Source: CAYXTC01 sp964479375
GTDB taxonomy: Bacteria; Patescibacteriota; Minisyncoccia; Minisyncoccales; GWA2-38-27
Length of the DNA stretch: 24,460 nt
Assembly (NCBI GenBank): GCA_964479375.1
Contig: CAYZKD010000010.1
Coordinates: 1-24,460, forward strand
Reading direction: 5' to 3'
Positions 1-7,422 of this stretch are shown here, piece by piece. A program made the position numbers and the translations under genes. Every line of letters starts with the position of its first letter. The stretch's first letter is position 1. The notes beneath the pieces are model-generated. The model had not been told where the DNA came from. It saw only the letters and a list, made by a program, of their open reading frames with translations, and did not search any database.

Positions 1-180
1 TTCAAACCGAGAAGAAAGGCTCCGTTTCAGTCAGATAGTTAAATGATTTGACACGCCGTCTCTTTATGATGCCCCTGGACAAAGAGATAGCCAGGATACA
101 AAGAAAACGGGGGCCGGGGATGGACGAGTTTGTACAAAACCCCGAAGAGAAGCCGGAGAAGCGCTCTGCTCGCCCATCTT
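1..180 (-). ncRNA. Candidate structured non-coding RNA downstream of the 551-aa gene
   Basis: No convincing gene lies in the first 233 bases. On the minus strand, 178-169 (GATGGGCGAG) pairs with 128-119 (CTCGTCCATC) in a 10-bp stem with one G-U; read on the plus strand the wobble becomes an A-C mismatch, so a minus-strand RNA is favoured. Further along, GGC and CCGTTTT (about 115-105) can pair with GAAACGG and GCC (about 34-24). Inside lie two mutually exclusive pairings: TCTCTTT (59-65) with AAAGAGA (81-87), and CCTGG (74-78) with CCAGG (91-95), which could form a switch or a pseudoknot. A minus-strand open frame crosses the region and ends in LTETEPFFSV, but it has no ATG or GTG. A 43-codon plus-strand ORF (66-197) has no ribosome site. 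Family unknown; RNase P landmarks were not found. Confidence 0.35.
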
Positions 181-233
181 GTTTTAGAAGAATTTAAAAC
201 AATAACGCACTTTGATTATTTTTCTATCAACGG

Positions 234-1889
234 TTAGTCCTCAACAACAACACCTCTGTCGCGGGAAATGCTTGAATCGTCGGGCAGGGTGGTGTCTATG
301 GCAGAATCAAAGCCCTCCACGATTCCGCCTGTCCACTGATCCTCTCCCGACAATCTAGCGCGCCCTATAATATCAGCCGGGTCTCCCTCTTGAAAGGAGC
401 TGGGTTTTAAGGAAACCTGGAAAGAAATGCTACGAGTCTCTCCTGCATAAAAAGGAGAGCCGTCTCCGATAGACCAGACCACCTCTCTGCTCACTGAGTC
501 AAAAGTAAGGTTCTCTTCTTCGCGGTCCGGAGAAATCTCCCCCGTCAATTCCACGTTACGAGGCAGAATTGCCCTTGCCTTAACGTTTCTCGCATTATTG
601 TAATAATTATCTGCAACCCACTTAACGGTGTAGGTGGTCTCTTCCCCCACTTCAGGTGGTACGGGCCCTGAATTTTCAAAAGCCCCTTCTGAATAATAGC
701 CCCTCTGATTGAGATCTAGTTTTGTGTTAATTTTGGTCCTAAAGTCCTGAGCCACCTTGCCTACCAGAATTGTGGTTTCCAGCACTGGGTTTCCAATATC
801 AATTTTTTCTTTTTTCACCCCTACCCAGAACTCGGCCTTGCCCCCTTCTCCTTGATCGAGAAACTGGAGTTCTGAAATATCTTCCCCGTCCCAGATTATG
901 GAGTTGGCTTCTTTGCCGAACTGGCCGGAATTTATCTTAACGCTATCTAAATTAAAAAGTTCTCCTTTTAGTCTTGTTACTAAAAATAAATCTTGGAAAG
1001 GAGATTTTCCAATGTTCCTGAAAAATATTTCGTAGTGTAGCAACTCTCCGGGATTTGCTATATATTCTTTGTGTCCGTTGATTTCTTGGGAAACAAACAA
1101 ATGGGGCTCTGTTATCTTCACTCCTCTAGTCATTTCTTTAAGCAGGACAAATTCGTTGTCATTCCACGCGCCAAAACCCACCCTGAATACTTTTTCGCTG
1201 TTAATTTCCCCTGTTAGTTTTCCTTGGATCTCTATCCTTCCTCCTTCTGCTTTGTTAAAAAGGGGGATTTCCCATTCATTGTTTTCTGTGCCTGCGGGCT
1301 CCGCCCTCAGAAACTCAAATCCCGAAGGATATTCCATTTTCACTCCTAGGTTAGAAATAGGATAATCAAGGTTGGAGAAATAATTTAGACGAAAAGTGAA
1401 TTTCTTTCCGGCTTCTTGTCTGGAAGACAAATCAAAATCAAAACTTAGAGGAAGAGAGGTAATAGAAGTAGTAAGAGCGCTGTGAGACTCATAGCGCGCC
1501 TTAATATTTTTGGGGCTGTAGCTTAACCAGGCCTCGGCTTTTAGGGTTTCGTTTTCTTTGCCAAAAAGACGAGTTTTAAAGGTAAAAGTTTTTTCCTGTC
1601 CGGGATAAATATCCCCTATTTCTTCTGCTGCCACTTCGTTCCTTATCAGGCCCTCTCTCAAAGAATTGCGGGGAAACTCAAAGACAAGATTGGGCTCTTC
1701 TAATCTGACATTGCCGTTGTTTTTAAGCCTGACCGTATATTCCACTTCCTCGAAAGATCCTATTTCTTCGGGGCCTAAAATCTCTAGTTTTAATGCTTCT
1801 TTGGAATAGGGATTTTTCTGCCAATACCAAGAACCTATCACAGCCAAGGCAAGCCCTGCAATAATAATGATGATAAACAGCTTTTTCAT
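234..1889 (-). CDS. Membrane-anchored extracytoplasmic protein with Ig-like/DUF11-type repeats
   Basis: 551 residues. A short basic N-terminus (MKK) is followed by a hydrophobic segment (about residues 4-22), giving one membrane anchor or uncleaved signal; no lipobox is seen. The rest is beta-rich, with repeats of the type 'EVEYTVRLKNNGNVRLEEP' (about 48), 'GELLHYEIFFRNIGKSPF' (about 283) and 'GEETTYTVKWVADNYYNN' (about 416). These resemble DUF11/CARDB-like adhesion domains that sit outside the cell. The C-terminus is acidic and there is no sortase motif. It is the last gene of the ileS-small protein-recO run, 6 nt after the recO stop, and has no Shine-Dalgarno sequence. The role is not known; a cell-surface or envelope-structure part is an inference from anchor plus repeats. 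Confidence 0.8.
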   Translation of the reverse strand: MKKLFIIIIIAGLALAVIGSWYWQKNPYSKEALKLEILGPEEIGSFEEVEYTVRLKNNGNVRLEEPNLVFEFPRNSLREGLIRNEVAAEEIGDIYPGQEKTFTFKTRLFGKENETLKAEAWLSYSPKNIKARYESHSALTTSITSLPLSFDFDLSSRQEAGKKFTFRLNYFSNLDYPISNLGVKMEYPSGFEFLRAEPAGTENNEWEIPLFNKAEGGRIEIQGKLTGEINSEKVFRVGFGAWNDNEFVLLKEMTRGVKITEPHLFVSQEINGHKEYIANPGELLHYEIFFRNIGKSPFQDLFLVTRLKGELFNLDSVKINSGQFGKEANSIIWDGEDISELQFLDQGEGGKAEFWVGVKKEKIDIGNPVLETTILVGKVAQDFRTKINTKLDLNQRGYYSEGAFENSGPVPPEVGEETTYTVKWVADNYYNNARNVKARAILPRNVELTGEISPDREEENLTFDSVSREVVWSIGDGSPFYAGETRSISFQVSLKPSSFQEGDPADIIGRARLSGEDQWTGGIVEGFDSAIDTTLPDDSSISRDRGVVVED

Positions 1890-1895
1890 AATATT

Positions 1896-2615
1896 TTAAT
1901 ATAACAGATTATTAACCCTTTTGAAATAAGAAAAATATTCTCTTAAAACCTTATTCAGGGAGCTTTGGTGTTTTTCTAAAAGATTGATTTTTGCCAAACT
2001 TTTAAGGTCTTTTTTGCCAAAAAGGCGAAGGATCTTGATTGTCTCTTGGTCAACAGCCTCTCCCCCTTTTTGAACGCATTTTTCGCAAACTACTCCTCCC
2101 TCCTGACAGTTAAAATATAATTTATCAGGAGATAATTTTTTTTGGCAGCAAGCACATTGGTAAAGAGAGGGCTCATACCCTGAAAACTTAAAAAGGTTCC
2201 AGAGAAAATATTGAAATATTAAAAAGGGAAAGCCCCCCTTGTTTAAGCCTTCAAATGCCTCTTTAAGCAAATCCCATATCCTCTCGTCTTTTTCCTCCTC
2301 CGGCGTCAATAGATCCAAAGAAAAGCACATTCTACTCAAAGTCCCCACTCTTTCCAAGCTCATTTTCGTCTGCCTAAAACTTCCCAAAGTCCTTATGTCG
2401 GTAAGGGTTTTTATTTTCCTTCCCTGAATAAACTCAATGTCTGAAAGATTAAAGAGATCTGCTCCGTATTTTAGTTTGGAGTGTATTTTTCTGATTCCTT
2501 TTCCCAGAACAATAACTTTACCGAACTCTCTGGTATAAATAGTCAGCAACTGGTCTGCCTCCCCCTGATCTCTTTTTTTTATCAAAAAACCCTCTGTCTG
2601 ATAGCGAACACTCAT
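1896..2615 (-). CDS. recO: DNA repair protein RecO
   Basis: 239 residues, normal for RecO, which loads RecA on SSB-coated single strands with RecR and anneals strands in gap repair. The N-terminal OB-fold is recognisable (YQTEGFLIKKRDQGEADQLL, then YTREFGKVIVLGKGIRK), followed by the helical region and a four-cysteine zinc site: CACC at about 154-157 and CEKC at about 177-180. The ATG overlaps the stop of the preceding small gene (ATGA), so translation is probably coupled. Co-transcription with ileS is inferred from the overlaps. Confidence 0.93.
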   Translation of the reverse strand: MSVRYQTEGFLIKKRDQGEADQLLTIYTREFGKVIVLGKGIRKIHSKLKYGADLFNLSDIEFIQGRKIKTLTDIRTLGSFRQTKMSLERVGTLSRMCFSLDLLTPEEEKDERIWDLLKEAFEGLNKGGFPFLIFQYFLWNLFKFSGYEPSLYQCACCQKKLSPDKLYFNCQEGGVVCEKCVQKGGEAVDQETIKILRLFGKKDLKSLAKINLLEKHQSSLNKVLREYFSYFKRVNNLLY

Positions 2616-2899
2616 TGGAGCTGGTCTTCCAGATACCTTATCTTCTGGTCTATGCTTTCCTCTTCTTCGGGGCTGTCTGCTGATTGCTTTTGCCTTTCCA
2701 GATCCCGAATAGCAGATTCGGCATCTCTTTTAGAAATATTGCTTCCATGTTTACTGCCAAAGACATCGCGCGACAGATTCTCCCTTTCTCTGCTGGAGAA
2801 TCTCTTACCTCCGGTCCCGGGAATTACTCCCTTGTCTCTTTTTAATTTCTTTCGCAGATCCCTTCGGGATAAAGATTTTTTTTCATTAAAGAAACTCAT
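2612..2899 (-). CDS. Small conserved-type basic/acidic hypothetical protein
   Basis: 95 residues from the ATG at 2899, which overlaps the ileS stop (TGATG); a GTG one codon upstream is the alternative. The N-terminal half is very basic (SRRDLRKKLKRDKG) and contains a glycine-rich IPGTGGKRFS stretch; the C-terminal half is charged and predicted helical (ESAIRDLERQKQSADS, then IDQKIRYLEDQLQ). There is no signal peptide or membrane segment. It is squeezed between ileS and recO with overlaps at both ends, which argues for a real gene. I do not recognise a characterised family; the basic half suggests nucleic-acid or ribosome binding, as inference only. Confidence 0.75.
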   Translation of the reverse strand: MSFFNEKKSLSRRDLRKKLKRDKGVIPGTGGKRFSSRERENLSRDVFGSKHGSNISKRDAESAIRDLERQKQSADSPEEEESIDQKIRYLEDQLQ

Positions 2900-5730
2900 C
2901 ACTTCTTTATGCCGATTAGATATTTTTTCCCTTCTATTTCTATCTCTTTAACAGCATCTGTCTTCTCTATTTCAGAAGAGTCTGAAGTCTGCTTATAATT
3001 TTCAGCCCCGGCTTCTGCCAAGAAAGATTTATCAAATTCAAGGGGAAAATTAGAAATAATCAAATTGACCTTTTTTTCCGGGGTTAAGCCAAGTTTTTTC
3101 CTTAAAGATCTGATATTTCTGATTAGCTCTCTTATCCTGCCCTCTTCTGCCAGCGCCGAAGTGATTTCAGTGTCCAAAACCACTTCTTCTTTTATTTTAT
3201 CATCAAACAAGATTTTTTTAACATTAACCTCCTCTTTGAGCAATTCTATCAATTCACTATCTTCAATCCTTTTACTTTTTACTTTTAAAGAAGACAGGGG
3301 CTGCCTTACCCTTATTTCCTTTTCGGCTCTTTGAGAAAGAACTTTTCCCGCAATGTCTCTGATAATCTTCATTTTATCTTCTAATTTTTTATCTCTTTTT
3401 GTTTTATTAGAAACGGGCCACTCCTTTAGATGGACAGATTCTGGATCATCGGTCCTTTTGATTCTTAGATAAAGCTCTTCTGCAAAGAAGGGGGTAATTG
3501 GCGCCATTAAGCAAAGCAGCTTGGAAAGCACATAATGTATGGTGGCAATAGCTTGTTCTCTTTGCTCCCCTTTTTCATGAAATCTTGATCTTGACCTTCT
3601 TAAATACCACAAAGACAAGTCGTCAATAAAGAACTTCTCCAAATCCCGAGAGGCAGAGCAAACATCGTACTGCTCCATTCCCTTTTCCACTTTTTCAACA
3701 AGATTTTCCAAACGGGAGACTATCCATTTGTCCAGAATGTTATTGCTTTCTTTTTCTTTCACTTCTTCTTTGTTAACATATGTCTCGAAAAATGAAAAAA
3801 CATTGTAAAGAGTTAACAATCTTCTTTTCGCCTCGCTTGCAGCTTCATATCCAAATCTTAAATTATAGGTTGGATTTTGTCTTGCGTAAAGCCATCTCAT
3901 AGGACCTGCTCCGATTTCAGAAACCGCCTCGTCAAACCAGATAGCGTTTCCTTTAGACTTGTGCATCTCTTCTCCCTTCTCGTCTTTAACAGAAGCGTAT
4001 CCGTATATTGTCTTCACGGGATTAGTGTTTTCTAAAACTTGGCTCATAACTATTATGGCGTAAAACCAGTTTTTAAACTGTCCGGGGAACGACTCGCAGA
4101 TCAAATCGGCAGGAAACCATTTCTTCCAATAATCTTTGTCCTGATAATATCCCATAGTAGAAAAAGGAACTATCCCGGCATCAAGCCAAGGGTTGCCCAC
4201 ATCAAGTATTCTGGAAACTTTTTCCCCGCACTTGGAGCACTTAATCTGTATTTTATCCACCCAGGGTCTATGAGGAGTATGTCCTTCAAATTCTTCCCAT
4301 CCGGAGACTGCTCTCTCCTTCAATTCCTCTCTTGACCCTATCACCTCGATGTTACCGCATTCCGAACATTCGAATATGGGCAGGGCTAGTCCCCAGTATC
4401 TCTTTTTGGAGATAAGCCAATCCTCCATATTCTTAAGCCAATCCAGCTCTCTATCCAAGCCAAAAGAAGGAATCCAATCTATTTTCTTGGCAGACTCCAT
4501 CAAGGGTTTTCTCAACTTATCCATTGAGATATACCATTCCTCAACCAGTCGGAATATCAACTCTTCCTTGCACCTCCAACAAGTAGGATATCTATGGGTA
4601 TATTCTTCTATTTTAAAAATAAGGTCTTTTTGTTTTAAATTGTCAAAGATAAGATCTCGAACTTCAGTAGCCATCTTTCCTGTTAAAAATCCAAATCCCT
4701 CTCTGTACCTGCTTTCTTGATCTGTGGGATCAATGACGGGCAGATTTTTATTTTTGCTCAACTGAAAGTCCTCTTTCCCGCATCCCGGCGCTATATGAAC
4801 TATGCCCGTCCCCTCTTCTTCTGAAACATCCTTCCAAAGAAGTACTTTATGCTCTTTAACTTTTTGCCCAACCTCTTCTAACTCATCAAATATGCCCTGA
4901 TATTCTACCCGCTCTAATTCCTTGCCAGAAAAAGTTCTTTTTACTTCCCCTTCTACTAATAAATCCTTTTTGCTCTTTAGAACGATAAAAACCTCTCCCT
5001 CTTTTTCCACTTCTGCATAATCTAAATCTGGATTAACCGCTAAGGCGACATTAGCAGGCAAGGTCCAGGGAGTAGTGGTCCATACTAAAAAATATTTGTT
5101 TTTCTTTTTTAACAAAGGAATTTTTAAGAAAACTGCTTTATGGGTTATCTCTTTGTACTCTTCTGTCAAAATCTCATGCTGAGAGATGGCCGTGCCGCAG
5201 CGCGGACACCAGGGAACCACATCTCTTCCTTTGTATAAAAAGCCCAGTTCAAGACATTTTTTAAGAAAGTTCCAAATAGCATAGTTGTTTTCTTCTGACA
5301 TTGTGAAATAGGAGTTCTCCCAATCCATCCACTGGCCCAGTCTTTCAGACTGCTCTGTCTGAATATGAGAATACTTTTTTACTCTTTCTTTGCATTTTTC
5401 AACAAACTTGTCTATGCCGTAATCTTCAATGTCTTTTTTATTATCAAACCCCAGTTCTTTTTCCACTTCTACCTCTACCCAAAGACCCTGGCAGTCAAAG
5501 CCGTTCTGATACCTCAGGTCATGTCCTTTCATCGCCTTATGCCTCTGGAATAAGTCCTTATAAGTCCTGCCCCAAGCATGATGAACCCCCATGGGATTAT
5601 TGGCTGTAATGGGTCCGTCTAAAAAAGACCAGGGTTCTTTGCCTTGGTTTTTCTTTCTTAACTTGTCGAAAATATTGTTATCCTGCCAAAACTTGAGTAT
5701 TTTTTCTTCAATTCTGGGAAAGTCAAACAT
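2899..5730 (-). CDS. ileS: Isoleucyl-tRNA synthetase, variant HIGH motif
   Basis: 943 residues, class I aminoacyl-tRNA synthetase charging tRNA-Ile. The first signature is GVHHAWGR (residues 48-55), which aligns with HIGHALNK so that only the second histidine is kept; the KMSKS loop is MHKSKGN at about 589. The editing domain contains TTTPWTLPANVALAV. Zinc-knuckle pairs CPRC, CWRC, CSEC and CSKC are visible. The C-terminal part has the anticodon-binding helices (PITPFFAEELYLRI). This GVHHAWG sub-type is, from memory, usual in CPR and Chloroflexi enzymes, so it probably marks lineage rather than loss of function. The start lies 5 nt after a TATAAT hexamer and lacks a Shine-Dalgarno sequence. 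It heads the ileS-95 aa-recO-551 aa run. Confidence 0.96.
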   Translation of the reverse strand: MFDFPRIEEKILKFWQDNNIFDKLRKKNQGKEPWSFLDGPITANNPMGVHHAWGRTYKDLFQRHKAMKGHDLRYQNGFDCQGLWVEVEVEKELGFDNKKDIEDYGIDKFVEKCKERVKKYSHIQTEQSERLGQWMDWENSYFTMSEENNYAIWNFLKKCLELGFLYKGRDVVPWCPRCGTAISQHEILTEEYKEITHKAVFLKIPLLKKKNKYFLVWTTTPWTLPANVALAVNPDLDYAEVEKEGEVFIVLKSKKDLLVEGEVKRTFSGKELERVEYQGIFDELEEVGQKVKEHKVLLWKDVSEEEGTGIVHIAPGCGKEDFQLSKNKNLPVIDPTDQESRYREGFGFLTGKMATEVRDLIFDNLKQKDLIFKIEEYTHRYPTCWRCKEELIFRLVEEWYISMDKLRKPLMESAKKIDWIPSFGLDRELDWLKNMEDWLISKKRYWGLALPIFECSECGNIEVIGSREELKERAVSGWEEFEGHTPHRPWVDKIQIKCSKCGEKVSRILDVGNPWLDAGIVPFSTMGYYQDKDYWKKWFPADLICESFPGQFKNWFYAIIVMSQVLENTNPVKTIYGYASVKDEKGEEMHKSKGNAIWFDEAVSEIGAGPMRWLYARQNPTYNLRFGYEAASEAKRRLLTLYNVFSFFETYVNKEEVKEKESNNILDKWIVSRLENLVEKVEKGMEQYDVCSASRDLEKFFIDDLSLWYLRRSRSRFHEKGEQREQAIATIHYVLSKLLCLMAPITPFFAEELYLRIKRTDDPESVHLKEWPVSNKTKRDKKLEDKMKIIRDIAGKVLSQRAEKEIRVRQPLSSLKVKSKRIEDSELIELLKEEVNVKKILFDDKIKEEVVLDTEITSALAEEGRIRELIRNIRSLRKKLGLTPEKKVNLIISNFPLEFDKSFLAEAGAENYKQTSDSSEIEKTDAVKEIEIEGKKYLIGIKK

Positions 5731-5734
5731 ATTT

Positions 5735-5741
5735 CATTATA
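5735..5741 (-). promoter_or_regulatory. Possible ileS -10 box 5 nt before the start codon
   Basis: The minus strand reads TATAAT (plus 5736-5741), then GAAAT, then the ileS ATG. With the usual distance from -10 to transcription start, the mRNA would begin at or next to the start codon. No good -35 lies at 17 nt; the best match, TTGAGA, is 20 nt away. Confidence 0.4.
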
Positions 5742-5745
5742 TTAG

Positions 5746-5880
5746 CAAAAAGACTGGGTTTTCTCAACTAACACACTCTCCATGACACACCTTACAGCAT
5801 GAAGCGTAATCATGTTGCAAAATGAATCAGTTAATGATTTAATCTGCGAAGGCCCGTCCTCCGTAAAAACCCCCCCCGCA
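5746..5880 (-). ncRNA. Candidate structured RNA / leader element upstream of ileS
   Basis: On the minus strand GGGTTTT (5872-5866) can close on AAAACCC (5762-5756), which is followed by AGTC and five T (5751-5747), like the end of an intrinsic terminator. Enclosed hairpins are AATCA-TTAAC-TGATT (about 5843-5829) and a 10-bp stem TTGCA-A-CATGA / TCATG-C-TGTAA with loop TTACGCT (about 5821-5793) and a single A-C mismatch. A run of eight C on the plus strand (5870-5877) marks the 5' side. A minus-strand ORF over this region (5742-5924) looks spurious. There is no T-box GGUGG sequence, so it is not a standard ileS T-box. It could be an independent small RNA or an ileS attenuator. Confidence 0.4.
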
Positions 5881-5943
5881 GAAAATTCAGTATAGTTATG
5901 CGTTATCTTACCAAAAAAAAGCATTCTTTTCCAACCTCAAAAA

Positions 5944-5974
5944 GAAAACCCCTTTTCTTAAATGAAAAGGGGTC
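5944..5974 (-). terminator. Intrinsic terminator of the 204-aa gene
   Basis: Minus strand: CCCCTTTTC (5972-5964), loop ATTTAA, GAAAAGGGG (5957-5949), then TTTTCTTTTT. A perfect 9-bp stem followed by a T-rich tract, 50 nt after the stop at 6023. Confidence 0.85.
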
Positions 5975-6022
5975 TTGCCCAAGAAAGTAAAGCAATAGCT
6001 AAGAATCCAAGGGCCTAGGGGC

Positions 6023-6637
6023 TTACTTGCAAACGCCTGCGAAGCGGCAATGCTCGCGCCAGTTGCCCCCGAACCAATCGAGGCGCAGGCGGCGCTCCTG
6101 AGCGTTCCAACTGAGAACCGGAACATTCAGGATGCCGCCCGGAGGAAACTGCCACCGTGAGCCAAAAGCCACGATGAAGAACTCCTTTTGAAGTTCCGGC
6201 TTGACAGCTCCCAGAGCCAGAAGCTCTGGCAGAGTGGCAGGGCGGAAGCCCTGTCTGTCCATTTCAGCTATTGCGTCCCTTGAACTGATGACGCAGTCGA
6301 AATGGAAGAGCTTAATCCTTACTTCTTCTTTCCCTTCCCCTCGGATAGGGAAGTTTTTCTGGATGATGTTGCTGTTTACCCAGTCGTACTTCCCTTTTTC
6401 AATCATCTCTTGGAGGGTTTGGGTGTAGTCCACCGTGATCTTGAGGGATTGGAGAAATCCTCGGACGATCATCTCGGCAAACTCTTCGAGAAGAGGTTCG
6501 CCTGCTGGCGTTGCCAAGCGATGAATGTCCTCGTCGCTCCCGCCTAAGGCATGGACCTTCTTGGCGAGAGCAATGAATACAGCTGACAGCCAGCCAGCTC
6601 CTGCCACCACCTGCGATTTGTCCACTTTGCTAGACAT
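6023..6637 (-). CDS. Uncharacterised 204-aa protein with atypical base composition
   Basis: The start is taken at 6637 (MSSKVDKSQ), because AAGGAG (6650-6645) stands 7 nt upstream, the clearest Shine-Dalgarno sequence of the window; the longer ORF start at 6670 lies inside a leader hairpin. Protein: an Ala/Gly-rich helix GAGWLSAVFIALAKK near the N-terminus, a helical middle, then an FDCVISSRDAIAEMDRQGFRPATL segment and a C-terminal LRLDWFGGNWREHCRFAGVCK ending (read as two overlapping pieces). No signal peptide or membrane segment is clear. Third positions are far richer in G and C than in the neighbours, suggesting high expression or transfer. It is monocistronic, with its own promoter, structured leader and terminator. 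Similar proteins occur, from memory, as multi-copy hypotheticals in CPR genomes; no function is claimed. Confidence 0.8.
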   Translation of the reverse strand: MSSKVDKSQVVAGAGWLSAVFIALAKKVHALGGSDEDIHRLATPAGEPLLEEFAEMIVRGFLQSLKITVDYTQTLQEMIEKGKYDWVNSNIIQKNFPIRGEGKEEVRIKLFHFDCVISSRDAIAEMDRQGFRPATLPELLALGAVKPELQKEFFIVAFGSRWQFPPGGILNVPVLSWNAQERRLRLDWFGGNWREHCRFAGVCK

Positions 6638-6656
6638 CTCACATCTCCTTACTCTT

Positions 6657-6699
6657 GGTCTGTTCCCCATTCTGCGACAAGCAGAACCTCAAACAGACC
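6657..6699 (-). promoter_or_regulatory. Two-stem hairpin in the 5' leader of the 204-aa gene
   Basis: Outer stem GGTCTGTT / AACAGACC (6657-6664 with 6692-6699) and inner stem TTCTGC / GCAGAA (6670-6675 with 6681-6686), both perfect, with symmetric 5-nt internal loops. It lies between the predicted transcription start and the Shine-Dalgarno sequence. It may stabilise the mRNA 5' end or sense a ligand; no riboswitch class is recognised. Confidence 0.6.
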
Positions 6700-6717
6700 T
6701 TCCAAATTAATGAAAGA

Positions 6718-6746
6718 ATCATACCATAACTAAGATTATAAGTCAA
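6718..6746 (-). promoter_or_regulatory. Promoter of the 204-aa gene
   Basis: Minus strand TTGACT (6746-6741), 17-nt spacer, TATGAT (6723-6718), with an extended -10 TGG just before TATGAT. The -35 overlaps the stop codon of the histidine phosphatase gene. Confidence 0.75.
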
Positions 6747-7324
6747 TTTACTTTCCTTAATTCCCCTGTGTCTATTTTCTGGCCCCCTTGCATTTTGTCT
6801 GTTATTTTTCTCAAAGAAAAAATTCCTTCTGTGCTAATCCCTTTTATTTCAGCCTCTATTAAGGTTAAGGGGTTCTGGTGGCTGATTATCAGGATATTTT
6901 TCCCTGAAAATTCGCCTTCCATTTCATAAAAAAAATCGGCTACTCTTTTTTTAACATCCCGATATGTCTCACCTCCCGGCGGGGCTGCCTCAAACTTGCT
7001 GTCTCCTTCTTTAAAAACCTTTCTCCATTCATCCAGAGGCTTGCCGTTTAACTCTCCTACGTTGTACTCCCTTAACCTTTTATCATAATTAACTTCTACT
7101 CCCGTCTCTTTGGAGACAATTTCTGCAGTCTGTTTTGTCCTCAAGAGGTCTGAAGAAAAGATAAAATTTATATCTTTATTTTTTAACTCCCGGGCTGCTT
7201 TTTCAATATCCTCCACCCCTTTTGAGGTTAAAGGAAAGTAGCCCTGTTCGGGCCAAGAAGAGATTACTTTTTTTACGTTAGAGAGCGACTCTCCGTGTCT
7301 TAACAAAAAGTATTTATTGTTCAT
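6743..7324 (-). CDS. Histidine phosphatase family protein (phosphoglycerate mutase-like)
   Basis: 193 residues. The phosphohistidine motif LLRHGESLSN is at about residues 7-16, the second arginine in FSSDLLRTKQTAE at about 56-68, the acidic YNVGELNGKPL region at about 88, and the second histidine in ILIISHQNPL at about 144-153. These are the features of the branch that includes cofactor-dependent phosphoglycerate mutase, broad phosphatases and CobC-like enzymes; the substrate cannot be told from sequence. The ATG directly abuts repeat element A1 and has no Shine-Dalgarno sequence. argS lies upstream in the same direction. Confidence 0.85.
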   Translation of the reverse strand: MNNKYFLLRHGESLSNVKKVISSWPEQGYFPLTSKGVEDIEKAARELKNKDINFIFSSDLLRTKQTAEIVSKETGVEVNYDKRLREYNVGELNGKPLDEWRKVFKEGDSKFEAAPPGGETYRDVKKRVADFFYEMEGEFSGKNILIISHQNPLTLIEAEIKGISTEGIFSLRKITDKMQGGQKIDTGELRKVN

Positions 7325-7417
7325 AATTTTTTAATTATGGCGATTACCTTGTGTCGGAAAATCAACGTAAGAAACCGAGAGGTTTCTTAAGTTGGGTGTC
7401 AGGGTAATTGCCTTTTT
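7325..7417 (+). repeat. Repeat element A, copy 1 (argS / phosphatase junction)
   Basis: It fills the gap between two ATG-bearing CATAATT repeats. Outer stem: GGCGATTACCTTG (7339-7351) with CAGGGTAATTGCC (7400-7412). Inner hairpin: TAAGAAACC-GAGA-GGTTTCTTA (7368-7389), extended below by CAAC/GTTG, with a GNRA-type tetraloop. TTTTT (7413-7417) follows. Two G-U pairs in the outer stem exist only on the plus strand; on the minus strand they are A-C mismatches. A second copy lies at 15417-15520 and a partial variant at 24330-24460. Confidence 0.85.
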
Positions 7418-7422
7418 CATAA

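Noticed and set aside
59..95. H-type pseudoknot from TCTCTTT/AAAGAGA and CCTGG/CCAGG
   Set aside because: The 3-nt loop is probably too short to cross a full 7-bp stem; listed only as alternative pairings.
66..197. 43-codon plus-strand ORF beginning MMPLDKEIARIQ
   Set aside because: No ribosome site or promoter; it runs antisense to the favoured RNA structure.
1..233. RNase P RNA or SRP RNA
   Set aside because: The P4 sequence GAGGAAAGTCC and the SRP apical motif are absent on both strands.
1069..1365. Plus-strand ORFs of 60-176 codons opposite the large minus-strand genes (for example 11937-12467 and 2481-2951)
   Set aside because: They mirror the codon structure of the real genes and have Ser/Leu/Phe-rich translations typical of antisense frames.
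5731..5880. T-box riboswitch for ileS
   Set aside because: No GGUGGNACC anti-terminator bulge and no recognisable specifier loop.
5742..5924. 60-codon minus-strand ORF upstream of ileS
   Set aside because: No ribosome site, unlikely composition, and it coincides with strong hairpins of the RNA candidate.
7331..7420. Small ORF in element A1 (MKKAITLTPNLRNLSVSYV...) and a similar one in A2 (15413-15523), both translationally linked to neighbours
   Set aside because: An 11-nt length difference between the copies shifts the frame, so the second halves differ completely, while both hairpin stems are preserved. The constraint is on structure, not on peptide.
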